The position numbers and the translations under genes are program-made. A model generated the notes under the pieces. That model saw nothing but the letters and a program-made list of their open reading frames with translations. It was not told the origin of the DNA and did no database searches. A DNA stretch of 64,000 nt, from the NCBI RefSeq assembly GCF_013408555.1, contig NZ_JACBZN010000001.1, positions 2,976,001 to 3,040,000 on the forward strand, written 5' to 3'. Positions 1-10,273 of this stretch are shown piece by piece; the stretch's first letter is position 1, and the number at the start of each line of letters is the position of its first letter. Source of the DNA: Aeromicrobium tamlense. Lineage in GTDB: Bacteria; Actinomycetota; Actinomycetes; Propionibacteriales; Nocardioidaceae.

Positions 1-89
1 TCTCCATCGTCGCGGCGCTGAAGCCGTCGCCGGAGATCCTCCAGGAGCACGACGCGGTGGCCCTGCAGGGCGCCGCCGAGCCCACCTGA
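1..89 (+). CDS. C-terminal end of an unidentified protein (5' truncated)
   Basis: An open frame enters from the left edge (first full codon at base 3) and ends with TGA at 87-89. It gives 28 residues ending GAAEPT. Codon use looks coding (G/C at most third positions). The fragment is too short to assign a family. The convergent VOC gene stops only 4 bases beyond this stop, matching the tight packing in the rest of the window. Confidence 0.5.
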   Translation, partial: SIVAALKPSPEILQEHDAVALQGAAEPT

Positions 90-93
90 ACCG

Positions 94-459
94 TCAGTCC
101 GCCTCGATCCCGAGGTGCACGACGAAGCCGCCGGGGTCGCGCACCTGCGCGACGCGCTCGCCCCACGGCATCGGCGCCGGCTCGGCGATGCTCGTCCCGC
201 CCGCCTCGAGGGCCGCCCGGTAGGCGTCGTCGAGGTCGTCGACGTAGAGCCACAGCGCCATCCCGATCGGCTCGGTCCCCAGGTCGTCGTCGACGGCGAT
301 GCCGATCGACGAGCCGCCCAGCGCGAGCGCGACGTAGACGTCGCGACCGCCGGCGTCGAACGCGTAGGTGCGCTCGGCGCCGAAGGCGTCGCGGTAGAAC
401 GACTCGAGCCTCGGCAGGTCTCGCGTCGCCAGGATCGGGAAGCCGCCCGTCACCCCCAT
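94..459 (-). CDS. VOC (glyoxalase/dioxygenase) superfamily protein
   Basis: A 121-residue single-domain protein of the vicinal oxygen chelate fold. The opening (FPILATRDLPRLESFYRDAF) is the usual first beta-alpha unit. The middle LWLYVDDLDDAYRAALEAGG and the end VRDPGGFVVHLG match the second beta-alpha-beta unit and closing strand of PhnB/glyoxalase-like proteins. Such proteins often bind a divalent metal and act on small organic substrates or confer resistance, but the sequence does not identify a substrate. It starts 26 bases after the acyl-CoA dehydrogenase stop on the same strand, so it is probably the last gene of the racemase/dehydrogenase operon. The link to lipid breakdown is inferred from position only. 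Confidence 0.85.
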   Translation of the reverse strand: MGVTGGFPILATRDLPRLESFYRDAFGAERTYAFDAGGRDVYVALALGGSSIGIAVDDDLGTEPIGMALWLYVDDLDDAYRAALEAGGTSIAEPAPMPWGERVAQVRDPGGFVVHLGIEAD

Positions 460-485
460 GGGGGCAGCCTACGAAGGGCGCGGGG

Positions 486-1628
486 TCAGATGCCCAGGGA
501 GCGCCCGACGATCTCCTTCATGATCTCGGTGGTGCCGCCGTAGATCGTCTGGATGCGCGTATCGCGGTACGCCTTGCTGATCGGGTACTCGCTCATGTAG
601 CCGTAGCCGCCGTGCAGCTGCAGGCACGAGTCGACGGTCCTCTTCTGCAGCTCGGTGGTCCACCACTTGCCGGCCGCGGCGTCGTCGATCGAGAGCTTGC
701 CATCGTTGAGCGCCTCCACGCTGCGGTCGACGAAGACCTGGGCGATGCGCTGCTCGGTCTCGAGCTCGGCCAGCACGAACCGGGTGTTCTGGAACGAGCC
801 GATCGGCTTGCCGAACGCCTTGCGGCTCTTCACGTACTCCAGCGTCATGTCGATGACCTGGCGGCACGCGGCCGCCGCGACGACCGAGATCGTGAGGCGC
901 TCCTGCGGCAGCTTCTCCATGAGGTAGACGAAGCCGCGGCCCTCCTCGCCCAGCAGGTTCTCCACCGGCACGCGGACGTTGTCGAAGAAGAGCTCGGCGG
1001 TGTCCTGCGCCTTGAGGCCCAGCTTGTCGAGGTTGCGGCCGCGCTCGAAGCCCTCCATGCCGCGCTCGAGCACGATCAGCGACACGCCCATCGCGCCCGC
1101 GTCGGGATCGGTCTTGCACGCCACGATGACGAAGTCGGCGTTGATGCCGTTCGTGATGAAGGTCTTCGCGCCGTTGACGACGTAGTGGTCGCCCTCGCGC
1201 ACGGCCGTGGTGCGGATGCCCTGGAGGTCGGACCCGGTGCCGGGCTCGGTCATGGCGATCGCGGTGATCATCTCGCCCGACACGAACTTCGGGAACCAGC
1301 GCTGCCTCTGCTCGTCGTTCGTGTAGCTGAGCAGGTAGCCCGAGACGAGGTCGGTGTGCAGCGCGAAGCCGACGCCGCTCGCGCCGACGCGGGTGAGCTC
1401 CTCCTGAAGCACGACGTTGTAGCGGAAGTCCGAGACCCCGCCGCCGCCGAACTCCTCGGGCATCATGAAGCCGAGCAGGCCCAGCTCGCCGGCCTTCGTC
1501 CAGACCTCGCGCGGCACGATGCCCTCGCGCTCCCACTCCTCGTGGTGGGGCACGACCTCCTTCTCCAGGAAGGTGCGCACGGTGTCGCGGAACGACTCGT
1601 GCTCGGGCTCGAACAGGGTGCGCTCCAT
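486..1628 (-). CDS. Acyl-CoA dehydrogenase
   Basis: A 380-residue FAD-dependent flavoprotein that oxidises an acyl-CoA to the trans-2-enoyl-CoA. Family marks are visible in order: an N-terminal helical part with the PEEFGG segment, the FAD/substrate strand region MTEPGTGSDLQGIRTTA and TFITNG, SRKAFGKPIGSFQ in the C-terminal helices, QLHGGYGYMSEYPI, and the IYGGTTEIMKEIVGRSL end that carries the usual catalytic glutamate in short-chain type enzymes. Length is normal for the family. The ATG at 1628 shares its bases with the stop of the racemase gene (ATGA overlap), so the two are translationally coupled. Pairing with an AMACR-type racemase suggests work on 2-methyl-branched or sterol side-chain acyl-CoAs. 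That substrate is inferred. Confidence 0.93.
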   Translation of the reverse strand: MERTLFEPEHESFRDTVRTFLEKEVVPHHEEWEREGIVPREVWTKAGELGLLGFMMPEEFGGGGVSDFRYNVVLQEELTRVGASGVGFALHTDLVSGYLLSYTNDEQRQRWFPKFVSGEMITAIAMTEPGTGSDLQGIRTTAVREGDHYVVNGAKTFITNGINADFVIVACKTDPDAGAMGVSLIVLERGMEGFERGRNLDKLGLKAQDTAELFFDNVRVPVENLLGEEGRGFVYLMEKLPQERLTISVVAAAACRQVIDMTLEYVKSRKAFGKPIGSFQNTRFVLAELETEQRIAQVFVDRSVEALNDGKLSIDDAAAGKWWTTELQKRTVDSCLQLHGGYGYMSEYPISKAYRDTRIQTIYGGTTEIMKEIVGRSLGI

Positions 1629-2791
1629 CAGTTCTCCTCGTTCTCGACGGCGACCTTGTTCTCGATCAGGTCGTCCACGTCCTCGATGCCCCACGCGGTC
1701 AGCGCCTCGCGGGTGCTGGCGCCCGGCCGGTCGGGCGCCCGGTGGATGCCGGTGCCGGTGGCCGAGAAGCGGGGGGCGGGTGCGGGCTGGGTGATGCCGT
1801 ACTCCTCGACGTACGTGCCCCGCGCGACGTGGTGGGGGTGCTCGTACGCCTCCTCGAGGGGCACGACGGGGGCGACGCAGGCGTCGGTGCCGGCGAAGAG
1901 CGCCGTCCACTCCTCCTGCGTCCGGCTGAGGAACCAGGTGCGCAGCGTCTCGCGCAGCTCGGCCCAGTTCTTGGGGTCGTTCCGGTCGGGCAGGTCGCCC
2001 AGGCCGACCGAGGCGAACACCTCCTGCATGGCGTACCAGAACCGCGGCTCGAGGCCGCCGACGCTCATCCAGTAGCCGTCCGAGGTCTCGTAGACGTCGT
2101 AGAACGGGGCTCCGGTGTCGAGCAGGTTCGTGCCGCGGCGGGGGCTCCACGCGCCGGACTGCTGCATGCTCACGGTCATCGCCATGAGGTGCGCGACGCC
2201 GTCGGTGATCGCGGCGTCGACGACCTGCCCCTCACCCGTGCCGCGGGCGTGGGTGAGCGCGGCGAGCACGCCGGTGACGAGGTACATCGACCCGCCGGCG
2301 AAGTCGCCCAAGAGGTTGAGCGGCACCTGGGGCGGACCGCCGGCGCGGCCGATCGGGTCGAGGCCTCCGGCGACGGCGATGTAGTTGACGTCGTGGCCGG
2401 CGGAGGAGGCCAGCGGGCCGGTCTGGCCCCAGCCCGTCATCCGGCCGTAGACCAGGCGTGGGTTCCGCTCCAGCGCGACCTCGGGGCCGAGCCCGAGACG
2501 CTCCATGACGCCGGGACGGAAGCCCTCGAGGAGGATGTCGGCGCGCTCGACCAGCTGGAGCACGAGCTCGACGCCCTCCGAGGTCTTGAGGTCGACGGCG
2601 GCGCTGGGCCGGTTGCGGCCCAGGATGTCGCGCTCGGGAGGCGCGACCTGCAGGGCGTTGCCGCCCGGACGGTCGATGCGGATGACGTCGGCACCGAGGT
2701 CGGCGAGCAGCATCGCCGCGAACGGCCCGGGCCCGATCCCGACCATCTCGACGACGCGCACACCACTCAGGGGTCCTGTGCTCTGGGTCAC
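1628..2791 (-). CDS. mcr: Alpha-methylacyl-CoA racemase (family III CoA-transferase fold)
   Basis: A 387-residue CaiB/BaiF-type protein. The start RVVEMVGIGPGPFAAMLLAD and DLGADVIRIDRP is the CoA-binding half typical of alpha-methylacyl-CoA racemases. The GHDVNYIAVAGGLDPIG segment carries the His corresponding to the catalytic His of mycobacterial MCR. The enzyme converts (2R)- to (2S)-2-methylacyl-CoA so that branched or sterol side-chain CoA esters can enter beta-oxidation. The start is GTG at 2791. It leads an operon with the acyl-CoA dehydrogenase (4-base overlap) and a VOC gene. A short dyad lies 11 bases upstream. A generic formyl- or succinyl-CoA transferase role is less likely given the AMACR-type motifs. 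Confidence 0.9.
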   Translation of the reverse strand: MTQSTGPLSGVRVVEMVGIGPGPFAAMLLADLGADVIRIDRPGGNALQVAPPERDILGRNRPSAAVDLKTSEGVELVLQLVERADILLEGFRPGVMERLGLGPEVALERNPRLVYGRMTGWGQTGPLASSAGHDVNYIAVAGGLDPIGRAGGPPQVPLNLLGDFAGGSMYLVTGVLAALTHARGTGEGQVVDAAITDGVAHLMAMTVSMQQSGAWSPRRGTNLLDTGAPFYDVYETSDGYWMSVGGLEPRFWYAMQEVFASVGLGDLPDRNDPKNWAELRETLRTWFLSRTQEEWTALFAGTDACVAPVVPLEEAYEHPHHVARGTYVEEYGITQPAPAPRFSATGTGIHRAPDRPGASTREALTAWGIEDVDDLIENKVAVENEEN

Positions 2792-2801
2792 GCCGTGATT
2801 C

Positions 2802-2818
2802 TGACACCAACGCTGTCA
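2802..2818 (-). promoter_or_regulatory. Dyad TGACA-N7-TGTCA in the racemase promoter region
   Basis: An inverted repeat TGACA (2802-2806) and TGTCA (2814-2818) lies just upstream of the GTG at 2791. On the minus strand it falls within the spacer between a possible -35 (TTGCCA) and -10 (CAGAAT) 18 bases apart. This is the layout expected of a repressor site. No cognate regulator gene is adjacent, and arms of 5 bases can arise by chance. Confidence 0.4.
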
Positions 2819-2936
2819 CAGTGGCAACCGACTCCCGTGTGGCCCGGTTCACAGCGCGCGCGAACTGTGCGATGCTGCATGCGACATCGTGAGTGTCACA
2901 TCGGTCGTGCCGGTGTGCGATCCCCCGAGGAGTCCC

Positions 2937-3761
2937 ATGAAGTGCGAGCTGGCGTACACGCGACGCGGGCAGGGCGAGCCGCTCGTCCTCCTGCACGGCA
3001 TCGGCCACCGGCGGGCTGCGTTCGACCCGGTGATCGACGAGCTGGCGCAGCACTACGACGTCATCGCGGTCGACCTGCCGGGCCTGGGCGACTCCCCCGC
3101 CCTGCCCGCCGGCACCGGCTACAGCGCCGAGAACGTCGTCTCGGTGCTCGCCGAGAACTTCGAGCGCTGGGGCGTGGACCGGCCGCACGTCGCGGGCAAC
3201 TCACTCGGTGGCCTGATCTCGATCGCGCTCGCCCAGCACGGGCAGGTGCGCTCGGCCACCGGCCTGTCGCCGGCCGGCTACTTCCGGCCGTGGAGCCTGC
3301 TGCAGGCCACGCTGACGCTGCTGCCGCTCAAGCTCGGCTCGTACCTGCCGAAGCCGGTGCTGCGCCTCGCGGCGAGCGTTGCTATCGGACGCTTCCTCAT
3401 CGGCTTCGTGCTCTACCGCCACCCGGGCCGGTACTCCGCCGAGCGCGTCTACGGCGACGCGCTGGCGATGAGGAGCGGCAAGGGCTTCTGGCGCTACTTC
3501 CTCCGGTGCGTCCCGCTGGGGTTCACCTCGCCCGCGGCGTTCCGCGGCTCGGCGAAGGTCCCGATCACGATCGCCTGGGGCGACCACGACCTCATCCTGC
3601 ACCAGTCCCAGGCCAAGCTGGCCGCCAAGCGGATGCGAGGCGCCGAGTTCGTGACCCTGAAGGACTGCGGCCACGTCCCCATGGGCGACTCCCCCGAGCA
3701 GGTCGTGGCGGCCATCCGCCACACCACCGCCCGCGCCGCCGCGAGCGCCCCCGCCGCCTGA
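2937..3761 (+). CDS. Alpha/beta-fold hydrolase
   Basis: A 274-residue serine hydrolase of the alpha/beta fold. The oxyanion segment LLHGIGHRRAAF, the IAVDLPGLGDSP strand-turn, the nucleophile elbow GNSLGG (Ser about residue 82), the acid region IAWGDHD and the final GHVPMGDSPEQV His are all present and in order, so the triad looks intact. A lid-like hydrophobic stretch lies between about 105 and 180. The ATG at 2937 is chosen because a GAGGAG ribosome site lies just before it; an in-frame upstream start at 2889 lacks one. It diverges from the racemase operon and shares its promoter region, so a lipid or ester substrate is plausible but unproven. A palindromic repeat begins 5 bases after its stop. 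Confidence 0.88.
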   Translation: MKCELAYTRRGQGEPLVLLHGIGHRRAAFDPVIDELAQHYDVIAVDLPGLGDSPALPAGTGYSAENVVSVLAENFERWGVDRPHVAGNSLGGLISIALAQHGQVRSATGLSPAGYFRPWSLLQATLTLLPLKLGSYLPKPVLRLAASVAIGRFLIGFVLYRHPGRYSAERVYGDALAMRSGKGFWRYFLRCVPLGFTSPAAFRGSAKVPITIAWGDHDLILHQSQAKLAAKRMRGAEFVTLKDCGHVPMGDSPEQVVAAIRHTTARAAASAPAA

Positions 3762-3765
3762 CTCA

Positions 3766-3854
3766 CGCCTCCGGCGCGCGAGATCTGTAGCGGTATCCAC
3801 CGTTCTTCCGGTGGATCCGCCGAAAAGGCGTGGACAGCGCTACACATCTGGCGC
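3766..3854. repeat. Dispersed palindromic element, family A, copy 1
   Basis: An imperfect inverted repeat. The outer arms AGATCTGTAGCGGTATCCAC (3781-3800) and GTGGACAGCGCTACACATCT pair over 17 of 20 positions. An inner hairpin ATCCACCG/CGGTGGAT competes for the left arm. About 79 of 89 bases match copy 2 at 37774-37862. It fills the spacer between the convergent hydrolase and ABC ATPase genes and probably ends transcription in both directions. Confidence 0.85.
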
Positions 3855-3867
3855 CCCGGAGGGGCGG

Positions 3868-4590
3868 TCAGCGGTGACGGGCGAGGAAGGCCGCGGTCCG
3901 CGGGTCCTGCGGCGCGGTGAAGAGCTGCTCGGGCGGCCCGGCCTCCACGATGCGGCCCTCGGCGAGGAACACGATCCGGTCGGCGCACTCGCGGGCGAAG
4001 TCCATCTCGTGGGTGGCCATGACGATGGTGCGGCCCTCGTCCTTGAGCTGGCGGATGACGTCGAGCACCTCGGCCACGAGCAGCGGGTCGAGCGCCGACG
4101 TCACCTCGTCGAGGAGCAGCAGCTCGGGGTCCATCGCGACCGCGCGCACCAGCGCGACCCGCTGCTGCTGACCGCCGGACAGCGAGTCCGGGTAGGACCC
4201 CGCCTTCGCCTCCAGCCCCACGCGGGCCAGCAGCTCGTGGGCACGGCGCACGGCCTCGGCCTTCGAGACGCCCTTGACCCGGCGCGGCCCGAGCGTGAGG
4301 TTCTGCAGCACGCTCAGGTGCGGGAACAGGTTGAAGGCCTGGAACACCATCGCGATCCGGGCGCGGGTGGCGTTCTCGTCGATGGCCGGATCGGTCAGCT
4401 CGAGGTCGCCCAGGAAGATGTCGCCGTCGTCGGTCTGCTCGAGCAGGTCGATGCAGCGCAGCAGCGTGGACTTGCCCGAACCGGACGCGCCGATGAGGCA
4501 GACGACCTCACCCGGCTCGACGGTCAGGTCGATGCCGTCGAGGACGACGTGGTCGCCGAACGACTTGCGGACTCCTGCGACGCGCAGCAT
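3868..4590 (-). CDS. Polar amino-acid ABC transporter, ATP-binding protein
   Basis: A 240-residue ABC ATPase of the GlnQ type. It shows Walker A GASGSGKSTLLRC, a Q-loop (AMVFQAFNLFPHLSVLQNL) with the PHLSVLQN signature of amino-acid importers, the signature SLSGGQQQRVALVRA, Walker B LLLLDEVTSALDP and the switch His in MATHEMDFA. Its ATG at 4590 shares one base with the permease stop (TGATG), so the two are translationally coupled. It powers uptake by the permease and binding protein upstream on the same strand. A longer in-frame reading upstream overlaps the permease and is not needed. Confidence 0.95.
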   Translation of the reverse strand: MLRVAGVRKSFGDHVVLDGIDLTVEPGEVVCLIGASGSGKSTLLRCIDLLEQTDDGDIFLGDLELTDPAIDENATRARIAMVFQAFNLFPHLSVLQNLTLGPRRVKGVSKAEAVRRAHELLARVGLEAKAGSYPDSLSGGQQQRVALVRAVAMDPELLLLDEVTSALDPLLVAEVLDVIRQLKDEGRTIVMATHEMDFARECADRIVFLAEGRIVEAGPPEQLFTAPQDPRTAAFLARHR

Positions 4591-5456
4591 CAGCTGCCTC
4601 CCTGCCGGCGCATGGAGCGGATCGTGAGCCAGTCGGTGAACCGCGCCAGCGGGATCGTCACGACGATGAAGAACAGGGCGGCCACGCACAGCGAGGTCAC
4701 GTTGAAGGTGCTGGCCTGGTAGACCGAGGCCGCGCGCAGCGCCTCGACGAGACCGATCGTGGACACCAGCGCGGTGTCCTTCTGCAAGGACACGAAGTCG
4801 TTCATCAGCGGCGGGGTCACGTTGCGGACGGCCTGCGGCAGGATCACGCGGGTCAGGGTCTGGCCGTAGCCGAGGCCGAGGGCGCGCCCGGCGGCCCACT
4901 GGGTGGGGTGCACCGAGAGGATGCCGGCGCGGATGACCTCGGCGACGTAGGCGCCGTAGCTCAGGGTCAGCGCGATGACGCCCAGCCAGAACAGGCTCGT
5001 GGGCACGCCCGCCAGGCCCAGCGCCGGGAAGCCGAAGCCGACGAGCATCACGACGAGGATGGTGGGGATGCCGCGGAACACGTCGGTGTACGCGGCGGCG
5101 AGGATCTTGAACGGCGCCATCGCGGGCGACGGGATGACGCGGACCACCGCGACCAGCAGCGCCAGCGGCAGCACGAGGGCCTCGACCGTGAGGAACAGCC
5201 GCACGTTGAGCCAGAAGGCGTCCCAGATCGCGGGGAAGGACTCGCGGGCGTGGTACCCGCTGAAGAAGGTCTCGCGGACGCGCGGCCAGCCGGGCGCCGA
5301 CGTGATCACCCAGGCCAGCAGGCCGAGGACGACGAGGCTCGAGACGGTTCCCACCGCCGCGCGGCGCAGCGTGCGACGACGCCGGAAGGCGTTGCGCTGC
5401 TGCTGCCGCGCGGACAGCGGGGGTGGGCCGAGGGGCCCGGGGTCGGCGTGGGTCAC
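4590..5456 (-). CDS. Polar amino-acid ABC transporter, permease
   Basis: A 288-residue inner-membrane protein of the HisM/GlnP permease family. A charged Arg-rich N-terminus (about 18-32) precedes the first membrane segment. The rest holds about five more segments and the EAA coupling loop (EVIRAGILSVHPTQWAAGRA, then LGLGYGQTLTRVILPQA), which docks on the ATPase. The GTG start at 5456 lies 4 bases after the binding-protein stop, and its stop overlaps the ATPase start, so the three genes form one tight operon. The transporter appears to use a homodimer, since only one permease gene is present. Confidence 0.94.
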   Translation of the reverse strand: MTHADPGPLGPPPLSARQQQRNAFRRRRTLRRAAVGTVSSLVVLGLLAWVITSAPGWPRVRETFFSGYHARESFPAIWDAFWLNVRLFLTVEALVLPLALLVAVVRVIPSPAMAPFKILAAAYTDVFRGIPTILVVMLVGFGFPALGLAGVPTSLFWLGVIALTLSYGAYVAEVIRAGILSVHPTQWAAGRALGLGYGQTLTRVILPQAVRNVTPPLMNDFVSLQKDTALVSTIGLVEALRAASVYQASTFNVTSLCVAALFFIVVTIPLARFTDWLTIRSMRRQGGS

Positions 5457-5460
5457 CGGG

Positions 5461-6327
5461 TCACTTCAGGACGGGGACGTCCTGCGACTCGGCCAGCCAC
5501 TCCTGCTCGAGGTCGGCGAGCGTGCCGTCCTCGGTCAGGGCCGTGACGGCCTCGTCGACACAGGAGGTCAGCTCGCTGCCCTTCTCCAGCAGGAGGCCGA
5601 ACTGCTCGGGCTCGCCGCCGTCGAAGTCGAACTGACCCGCGATCGTCGCGTCCTCGAGCTCGGCGGCGACGAGGTAGAAGGCGCTGGGCAGGTCGGCCAC
5701 GATGCCGTCGACCTGGCCGTTGGCCAGCGCGAGCGCGGCCTTGGTGGTGTCGTCGTAGACCAGCGGGGCGTCCTGCGTCTCGAGCGACTCGATCGCCTTG
5801 AGCGACGTGGTGCCGATCTGTGCGCCCAGGCTCGCGGTGCGGAAGTCGTCGAGGCTCTTGGCATCGGCGAACTTCGAGTCCGAGCGCACGATGATCGCCT
5901 GCGCGGCCGAGTAGTACGGCTTGCTGAAGTCGACGGCCTGCTGGCGGTCCTTCGTGATCGAGATCTGGTTGATGTCGAAGTCGAAGGCCTTCTTGCCGGG
6001 CTGGTACGAGGTGTTGAACGGCACCTTGGTCCACGCGACCTGGTCGGGCTCGAAGCCCATCTGCTCGGCCACGGCGTAGGCGACGGCGGACTCGAAGCCC
6101 TTGCCGTTGCTGGGGTCGTTGTCGACGAACCACGGCTCGAAGGCGGGGTCGTCGGTGGCGATCGTGAGGGTGCCGGACTTGACGAGCGGCAGCTGGTCGA
6201 CCGCGCAGTCGGCGGTCGCGCCGGCGGTGGAGTCCGAGGACGCGTCGTCGGAGTCGTCGGCCGGGCCGCAGGCGGCCGCGACGGAGAGGAGGAGCGCCAG
6301 GGGGACGGCGAGCAGGGAACGCTTCAT
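5461..6327 (-). CDS. Amino-acid ABC transporter substrate-binding lipoprotein
   Basis: A 288-residue family 3 solute-binding protein. A short basic start (MKRS), a hydrophobic core and the lipobox VAAAC mark it as a lipoprotein held on the outer face of the membrane, followed by an acidic Asp/Ser linker. The mature part has the usual two-lobe features: GTLTIATDDPAFEPWF at the start, GFESAVAYAVAEQMGFEP, and the FDFDINQISITKDRQQAVDF hinge segment. The ligand is a polar amino acid, and glutamate or glutamine class is a guess. I chose ATG 6327 because MKRS is a normal lipoprotein start; ATG 6336 in the same frame would add three residues. It is the first gene of the operon and diverges from a PadR regulator. 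Confidence 0.92.
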   Translation of the reverse strand: MKRSLLAVPLALLLSVAAACGPADDSDDASSDSTAGATADCAVDQLPLVKSGTLTIATDDPAFEPWFVDNDPSNGKGFESAVAYAVAEQMGFEPDQVAWTKVPFNTSYQPGKKAFDFDINQISITKDRQQAVDFSKPYYSAAQAIIVRSDSKFADAKSLDDFRTASLGAQIGTTSLKAIESLETQDAPLVYDDTTKAALALANGQVDGIVADLPSAFYLVAAELEDATIAGQFDFDGGEPEQFGLLLEKGSELTSCVDEAVTALTEDGTLADLEQEWLAESQDVPVLK

Positions 6328-6422
6328 GGTGCCCATCGTAATGTGCGTGAGACCCGGTCTTGCCCAGCGGACTCTTATGAACCTCGTTGCATATGGGCGT
6401 TGGGCGCCCTAGGCTCCCGCCC

Positions 6423-6962
6423 ATGGCCCTGGACCACGCGATCCTCGTGTCGCTCACCGAGCGCGCCGCGAGCGGCTACGACCTCGCCCGGCGCTTCGAC
6501 GCGTCCATCGGCTTCTTCTGGCCCGCCAGCCACCAGCAGATCTACAAGGTGCTGGCGCGGATGCAGGAGGCCGGCTGGGTCGAGGGCACGCTCCAGGAGC
6601 AGGACGGCCGGCCCGACAAGCGCACCTACGCGATCACCGCCGCCGGCGAGGCCGAGCTCGACCGCTGGGCCGCCGAGCGCAGCGGTCGCGAAGCCCTCCG
6701 CAGCGACTTCGCCGTCAAGCTGCGGGCCTTCCGCGACCCCGAGGCGATCCTGGCCGACACCCGCGACCGCCGCGCCGCCCACGTGGAGCGGCTCGCCGAG
6801 TACGAGGCGAGCGAGGCCCGCTTCTACCCCGACCCCTCCGCCCTCGAGGGCGCCGACCTCGGCTCGTGGCTCGCGCTGCGCGGCGGCATCGTCGGCGAGC
6901 ACCAGGGCATCGCGTGGTGCGACGAGATCCTCACTGCCCTCGAAGGGCGCGAATCCCGATGA
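6423..6962 (+). CDS. PadR family transcriptional regulator
   Basis: A 179-residue DNA-binding protein. The N-terminal winged helix reads ALDHAILVSLTERAASGYDL, then FWPASHQQIYKVLARMQEAG and the wing TYAITAAGEAELDRWAAE, which is diagnostic of PadR proteins. The C-terminal helical half (about 95-179) is the dimerisation coiled coil of the longer PadR-s2/Vir-like class. It diverges from the amino-acid importer with a 95-base spacer, so it may control that operon or its own gene. No clear dyad was found. Its last 32 bases overlap the end of the convergent membrane-protein gene. ATG 6423 is preferred over an upstream in-frame ATG at 6387 because the PadR domain begins at once. Confidence 0.9.
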   Translation: MALDHAILVSLTERAASGYDLARRFDASIGFFWPASHQQIYKVLARMQEAGWVEGTLQEQDGRPDKRTYAITAAGEAELDRWAAERSGREALRSDFAVKLRAFRDPEAILADTRDRRAAHVERLAEYEASEARFYPDPSALEGADLGSWLALRGGIVGEHQGIAWCDEILTALEGRESR

Positions 6963-7161
6963 CCAGCACGATCACGCCCAGCGTCATCGCCGTGCCGATC
7001 AGCACGAGGTGCACCCAGAAGAACGACGTCGGCTCCTGCCACCTCGCCCCGCCCCACGCACGGTCGTCGTCGACGATCGCCTTGAAGAACCGGGGCCAGA
7101 TGACGACGTTGAAGACGCCGGCCGCGATGAGCAGCCAGGACGCGAGCTTTCCGATCACCAC
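6931..7161 (-). CDS. SCO4848-family small membrane protein
   Basis: A 76-residue protein with two predicted membrane segments (about 5-22 and 49-70) separated by a short loop rich in Asp, Trp and Gly. The order VIWPRFFKAIVDDDRAW, then TSFFWVHLVLIGTAMTLG and IGIRALRG matches the actinobacterial SCO4848 family, whose function is unknown. It starts 30 bases from the divergent NTF2-like gene, and its 3' end overlaps the PadR coding region by 32 bases tail to tail. The overlap is unusual but both frames look genuine. Confidence 0.8.
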   Translation of the reverse strand: MVIGKLASWLLIAAGVFNVVIWPRFFKAIVDDDRAWGGARWQEPTSFFWVHLVLIGTAMTLGVIVLVIGIRALRGQ

Positions 7162-7191
7162 CCCATCCTCCCAACCGAAGGGAAACCGCCC

Positions 7192-9623
<2,432 letters not shown>

Positions 9624-9668
9624 CGGCTTCCCCGGGAATCTGTCCACCGCCGACGGCACACTGAGGGC

Positions 9669-10193
9669 ATGACGAGGCGCGTGGTGCTGCTGCGGGCGGT
9701 GAACGTCGGGGGCGCGAAGCTGCCGATGGCCGAGCTGCGTGAGGTCGCCGAGGGGCTCGGGGCGCGCGACGTCTCCACCTACATCGCCTCGGGGAACCTG
9801 CTGGTCGACGTCGAGGACCCGGCGGCGTTCGACCGCGCGCTCGAGCAGGCCGTCGAGGAGCGCTTCGGGTTCTTCCGCGAGGCGATCAGCCGTTCGCCCG
9901 CGGAGCTGCGCGCGGCTCTGGAGGCGCATCCGTTCGAGGTGGTCGAGAAGCGGTTCTCCTACGTCACGTTCCTCGCCGCAGAGCCGACGGCCGCCGCGAT
10001 CGCGAAGGCGCGGACCTTCGAGACCCGCGACGACCGCTGGGAGGTCATCGGCCGCGAGCTGCACATCCGGTACGCCGACGGCGCCGGGCGACCCCAGATG
10101 AAGGACGCCTCCATCGGGCGCGCGCTCGCGGTGCCCGGCACCGCCCGCAACCTCAACACCGTGGAGAAGCTGATCGGGCTCACCGAGGGCTGA
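9669..10193 (+). CDS. DUF1697 family protein
   Basis: A 174-residue cytosolic protein of unknown function. The N-terminal VVLLRAVNVGGAKLPMAELR, then STYIASGNLLVDVEDPAAFD is the DUF1697 hallmark, and the C-terminal NLNTVEKLIGL matches the family end (usually R-N-x-x-T-x-x-K-L). Length is typical. ATG 9669 is preceded by GAGGGC. It stands 45 bases after fadH on the same strand and could be co-transcribed, but nothing links the functions. Confidence 0.9.
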   Translation: MTRRVVLLRAVNVGGAKLPMAELREVAEGLGARDVSTYIASGNLLVDVEDPAAFDRALEQAVEERFGFFREAISRSPAELRAALEAHPFEVVEKRFSYVTFLAAEPTAAAIAKARTFETRDDRWEVIGRELHIRYADGAGRPQMKDASIGRALAVPGTARNLNTVEKLIGLTEG

Positions 10194-10273
10194 TCCTGTG
10201 GACGACGGGATGCGCCGGGCCCTCGCGGGCTGACATCGTCACCGGCACCCGTCACACTGGAGGAGTGCCCGTC

